Source: Acidobacteriota bacterium (GTDB lineage Bacteria > Acidobacteriota > Terriglobia > Bryobacterales > Bryobacteraceae). Taken from it: a stretch of 8,592 nucleotides of DNA. The position numbers were made by a program, and so were the translations under genes. The notes beneath the pieces were generated by a model. The model saw only the letters and a program-made list of their open reading frames with translations. It was not told the DNA's origin and made no database searches. The stretch spans positions 1 to 8,592 of the forward strand of contig JAJYKC010000067.1 of the NCBI GenBank assembly GCA_021788955.1, written 5' to 3'. Below are positions 5,579-8,592 of the stretch, one piece after another; positions within the stretch are counted from its first letter, which is position 1; every line of letters starts with the position of its first letter.

Positions 5579-8500
5579 ATGCGATACGTGTATTCTGTTG
5601 CGGCGATTGCCATCGCGCTTTCCGTGCTCGCTCCGCCTGCGGCATTTGGGCAGGGCGGCACATCCAGCTTCTCCATCACGAACTACCAGCTCGCGGGTGA
5701 ACAACGTTATGACCTGACACGATGGTATGTCACTTATACGGCGGACCTCGTGAATTCCGGTCCCGCGCTGCCAGGCGTGACGGCTACCCTGACTAGCCTG
5801 ACTCCCAACGTCCAGGTTGTCGCCGGTCAAACAACGCTCCACTTCTCACCTGTGGCGGCCAATAGCCAAGTCCACAGCCGCGATAGCTTCACATTATTGG
5901 TGGATCGCACGAGCACTTTCAGTTGGAGCGACATCCAATGGTCCTTTCAGGCGCCGTTTGCCAACCCCGGTGCGAACCAGACCGTTCCGCTTGGGAGCAC
6001 GGTAACCCTGAACGGCAGCGGATCGACGAACGTTGGCGGCATCGGCGGCATGACCTACGCATGGCAGTTTGTTCAACTGCCGTCCGGCTCCCATGCGGTG
6101 TTGTCGAACGCGAACGCCATGGTCACCACATTTGTTGCCGATGCCCCTGGAACGTACACCATCCGTCTTACGGTGAGCACCGGTTCGGCAAGTGACAGCG
6201 CAACCGTGACCGTGAGTACCTCCTACTCGCCGCCGGTCGCCAACGCCGGCACCAACCAGACGGTCCAGGTGGGGGCGACGGCAAGACTCGACGGCACCAG
6301 GTCGTCCGACGCGAATGGAATGCCGCTTGCCTATTCCTGGAGCCTCATTAGCCGCCCCACCGGCAGTTCGGCGGCGCTCGACAATCCACATTCGCCAACT
6401 CCCTGGTTCGTAGTGGATGCTGTTGGAATCTATAAAGCGCAGTTGGTGGTCAACGATGGCCAGTCGGACAGCCTGCCGGCGACCACGACCATCACTACCA
6501 CCGGTACTCCTCCGGTGGCGGTGGCCAGCTATCTCGCCCCTTCCGGTAGTAGCGGCCTTCAGGACGGGGCCGTGAAGATCGGGGCACTCGTGCAACTCGA
6601 CGGCTCAAAGTCGACCGATTCGGACAACCATTCCCTCACTTACAGTTGGAGCCTGAATACCAGCGGTGCCCCCGGCAGCAAGGCCGTCCTCAACGACCCT
6701 AATGTAGTGAACCCCATCTTCACTGCGGATGTACAGGGGACTTATGTGGGGCAATTGATCGTATTTGACGGAGCAATGCAAAGCACGCCAGCCACGGTCA
6801 CGATTACTACGGTCGATTCCTTGCCTCCTACGGCCAGCGCCGGGCAGAACCAAACCGTCCACGCCGGTTCCCTTGTGCAACTGAGCGGATCGGGCAGCGA
6901 TCCCCAGTCGTTCCCGTTGACATACGCCTGGTCCTTGACAACGCTCCCTTCCGGAAGCAAAGCCAAACTGTCGGCAACCAATATCCAGAATCCATCGTTT
7001 GTCGCTGATCTGCCGGGAACATATGTCGGGCAGCTTATTGTCAACAATGGCATTCAATCCAGTAGCCCCTCAACAGTCACGGTCTCGACCACCGATACGG
7101 CGCCGGTCGCCGTCCCTACGTTGACAAATCAAGGCAGTATTTATCTTGGGTACACCGTGTACCTGGATGGTACTAAGTCATACGATCCCGATAATGATCC
7201 GATCACGAGTTATGCATGGACGCTCAGCGTTCCCCCCGGAAGCAACGCCTCGCTTACAGGCGTGAATTCCTCGGCTCCGAGTTTCGTACCCGACGTGGCC
7301 GGTACCTATGTGGCGCAGCTCATCGTTACGGACGCGTTCGCCAGCAGCGCTCCGGCTACGCTCAGCATTCCCGTCGGAACAGCCCAGATTAGTCTGTCAT
7401 CCACCGCCACCAGCCTATACGTCTTTCAAACGGCAACCCTTACTATTACTTTGAGCCCGCCCAGCCCTAATCCCGTTACCGTGTCGCTGACCGGCTATGA
7501 TGATCCGGAGGGTGCCGGCTCGCCGATCGCGTTGAAAACGATTTCGGGGCAATACCTTCCCAACAGCAGCGTCACGATCCCGGCCAACACGGGCTCAGTC
7601 AATGTGATTATCGAGGCCCAGTCTCTCACGGACCGCCGCTCGGTGACCGCAACGATAAACGCCAGCGCCCCCGGGTACAGCGGGACGAGTCTTACCATTA
7701 CCGTCAATACACCTCTTATCACCGTCGCTCTGGATGGCGGTCTAAAGACCATAGGATTGAACCAGACCGTAAGTGGCACGATCACCCTGCAGGCGCCGGC
7801 TCCGGCGAACGGCACCATCGTCAGACTTACTTCTATTGCCAGCCCGGATGGTGCGCTCAGCTTCAGCGGTAGCAACACCATTACCGTTACGATTCCAGCG
7901 GGAGCCAGTACAGGCACCTTCAACGTTACCGGCTCGGGGCTGGGTAACGTTATCTTGAACGCGACTGCGCCCGGCTACAACGCCGGCGCTGTGTCCTTAA
8001 CGGTGAACACGGCCAACACCGTCAGTTTCTCGCCTCAGGCCGTCTCGGTGGGTGCGGGCGGGGTACAGAGCTTCACCATACTCCTCTCAGCACCCGCGCC
8101 CACCGGGGGCCTGTCCATCAATTTAACCTCAGATGTCACCGCTGTTGCAACCGTGACCTCCAAAGTCACCATTGGCGCAGGGGATAAAAGCGGGACCGCA
8201 CAGATCACCGGCGTAGCGGCTGGTACTGCAAATATCACAGGAAGCACCACCAACCAGAATTTCTCGGCCGCGAACGCCAGTGTAAAAGTCACGGTAGCTA
8301 CCCTGAGCATTACTCCGGCGACCTTGCCTGGCGGCACGGTAGGTGTAGCATACAACCAGCAGATGACCGCCAGCGGCGGTTCCGGTTCGGGTTACACCTG
8401 GTCGGCGACGAATCTACCCGCCCCGCTGACCATTAACTCGTCGAGCGGCGCGATCAGCGGAACTCCCACTGGACCGTTTAACGGCCCGGTTACGATCAAG

Positions 8501-8592
8501 GTCACCGATTCTACCACGGCGACCGCCAGCATCACTCCGACGCTGACCATCACCGCGGCGCTCAGCATCAGCCCCAGCACGCTGCCCGGGGG
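5579..8592 (+). CDS. Giant secreted PKD/Ig-like repeat protein, 3' end outside window
   Basis: The frame is open from ATG 5579 to the window edge (1004 full codons, no stop by hand translation). GAGGT stands about 5 bases before the ATG, and an in-frame TAG lies at 5558. Residues 1-24 are a signal peptide (VAAIAIALSVLAPPAAFG). Residues 30-125 form an N-terminal domain (PNVQVVAG, SFTLLVDRT, IQWSF) like those that often precede such arrays. Five PKD-like repeats follow (126-600), each of about 90-105 residues with a YxW core and a GTY near the end. Three other Ig-like domains (about 602-906) and a putative-Ig (He_PIG-type) repeat (909-994) come next, and another begins at 995. I saw no cysteine codon. 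Such arrays usually form long extracellular stalks for adhesion or for presenting a C-terminal domain; that end, and any PEP-CTERM or autotransporter anchor, lies beyond the window. Confidence 0.93.
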   Translation, partial: MRYVYSVAAIAIALSVLAPPAAFGQGGTSSFSITNYQLAGEQRYDLTRWYVTYTADLVNSGPALPGVTATLTSLTPNVQVVAGQTTLHFSPVAANSQVHSRDSFTLLVDRTSTFSWSDIQWSFQAPFANPGANQTVPLGSTVTLNGSGSTNVGGIGGMTYAWQFVQLPSGSHAVLSNANAMVTTFVADAPGTYTIRLTVSTGSASDSATVTVSTSYSPPVANAGTNQTVQVGATARLDGTRSSDANGMPLAYSWSLISRPTGSSAALDNPHSPTPWFVVDAVGIYKAQLVVNDGQSDSLPATTTITTTGTPPVAVASYLAPSGSSGLQDGAVKIGALVQLDGSKSTDSDNHSLTYSWSLNTSGAPGSKAVLNDPNVVNPIFTADVQGTYVGQLIVFDGAMQSTPATVTITTVDSLPPTASAGQNQTVHAGSLVQLSGSGSDPQSFPLTYAWSLTTLPSGSKAKLSATNIQNPSFVADLPGTYVGQLIVNNGIQSSSPSTVTVSTTDTAPVAVPTLTNQGSIYLGYTVYLDGTKSYDPDNDPITSYAWTLSVPPGSNASLTGVNSSAPSFVPDVAGTYVAQLIVTDAFASSAPATLSIPVGTAQISLSSTATSLYVFQTATLTITLSPPSPNPVTVSLTGYDDPEGAGSPIALKTISGQYLPNSSVTIPANTGSVNVIIEAQSLTDRRSVTATINASAPGYSGTSLTITVNTPLITVALDGGLKTIGLNQTVSGTITLQAPAPANGTIVRLTSIASPDGALSFSGSNTITVTIPAGASTGTFNVTGSGLGNVILNATAPGYNAGAVSLTVNTANTVSFSPQAVSVGAGGVQSFTILLSAPAPTGGLSINLTSDVTAVATVTSKVTIGAGDKSGTAQITGVAAGTANITGSTTNQNFSAANASVKVTVATLSITPATLPGGTVGVAYNQQMTASGGSGSGYTWSATNLPAPLTINSSSGAISGTPTGPFNGPVTIKVTDSTTATASITPTLTITAALSISPSTLPG
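5954..7375 (+). repeat. Five tandem PKD-like domains (protein-level repeats)
   Basis: Repeats start near residues 126, 216, 309, 412 and 506. Each opens with a P-V-A or similar motif and, in most copies, NQTV; a G-S-x-S segment follows, often with DxDN before LTYSW or ITSYAW, and each closes with FVAD..GTY and a strand. The acidic DSDN and DPDND segments in repeats 3 and 5 resemble calcium-binding loops seen in related PKD domains; calcium binding is an inference. Confidence 0.8.
7379..8302 (+). repeat. Three Ig-like beta-sandwich domains
   Basis: Segments starting near residues 602, 711 and 812 are each about 95-110 residues. They share alternating Thr/Val/Ser strands, a VTIPA or TIGAG element and an ending such as SLTITVNT or SVKVTVAT. 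They differ from the PKD array by lacking the YxW core. The exact Ig family is not certain by eye. Confidence 0.6.
8303..8592 (+). repeat. Putative-Ig (He_PIG-type) repeat, with a second beginning at the edge
   Basis: LSITPATLPGG, then VGVAYNQQMTASGGSG, YTW and GAISGTPT are hallmarks of the He_PIG putative-Ig family. LSISPSTLPG at residue 995 starts the next copy 258 bases later, so the array continues past the window. Confidence 0.8.

Noticed and set aside
5894..6595. Long open frame antisense to the giant repeat gene (233 codons)
   Set aside because: It lies wholly opposite a well-supported coding frame with clear domains, is rich in Arg/Gly/His with no domain pattern, and is the usual shadow of GC-rich coding DNA. 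The same holds for the antisense frames at 6605-7057, 7495-7923 and 8035-8355.

Overview
The window looks like chromosomal DNA from a GC-rich bacterium that makes many exported proteins, most probably an acidobacterium of the Bryobacter/Solibacter type. The reasons are a PEP-CTERM sorting signal, a small secreted protein with a Cys-Cys-Ser-Cys motif of a kind I associate with that group, and a very large secreted protein built of PKD and putative-Ig repeats. This assignment is from memory of family style, not from a search. I see no rRNA, tRNA, CRISPR, transposase or phage gene.

Layout. Two gene groups diverge from an AT-rich intergenic stretch (about 3023-3424). The minus-strand group starts at a good sigma-70-type promoter (TTGACA, 18 nt, TAAAAT; 3124-3153), has a palindromic operator-like site in its leader (3058-3073), and encodes a possible 61-aa leader peptide, a 108-aa ribbon-helix-helix-like protein (2510-2836), and an 817-aa exported protein (60-2513) whose start overlaps the preceding stop as ATGA. 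The 817-aa product contains an internal PEP-CTERM signal directly followed by a second signal-peptide-like segment, so it resembles two secreted proteins joined in one reading frame.

The plus-strand group holds a cysteine-rich secreted protein (3425-4090), a near-perfect intrinsic terminator (4116-4150), a periplasmic DsbA-type thiol oxidoreductase with an N-terminal SurA/PpiC-like helical part (4183-5259), a doubtful small ORF with a strong ribosome-binding site (5275-5475), a GC-rich hairpin (5485-5518), and the start of a giant Ig/PKD-repeat surface protein that stays open to the right edge (5579 to beyond 8592; at least 1004 residues).

How the parts may work together (inference): all large products are exported. 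The DsbA-type enzyme is placed to form disulfides in the neighbouring eight-cysteine protein, while the giant repeat protein shows no cysteine in its visible part. The ribbon-helix-helix protein may regulate its own operon, and perhaps the divergent one, through the palindrome. The most unusual object is the double-signal 817-aa ORF.
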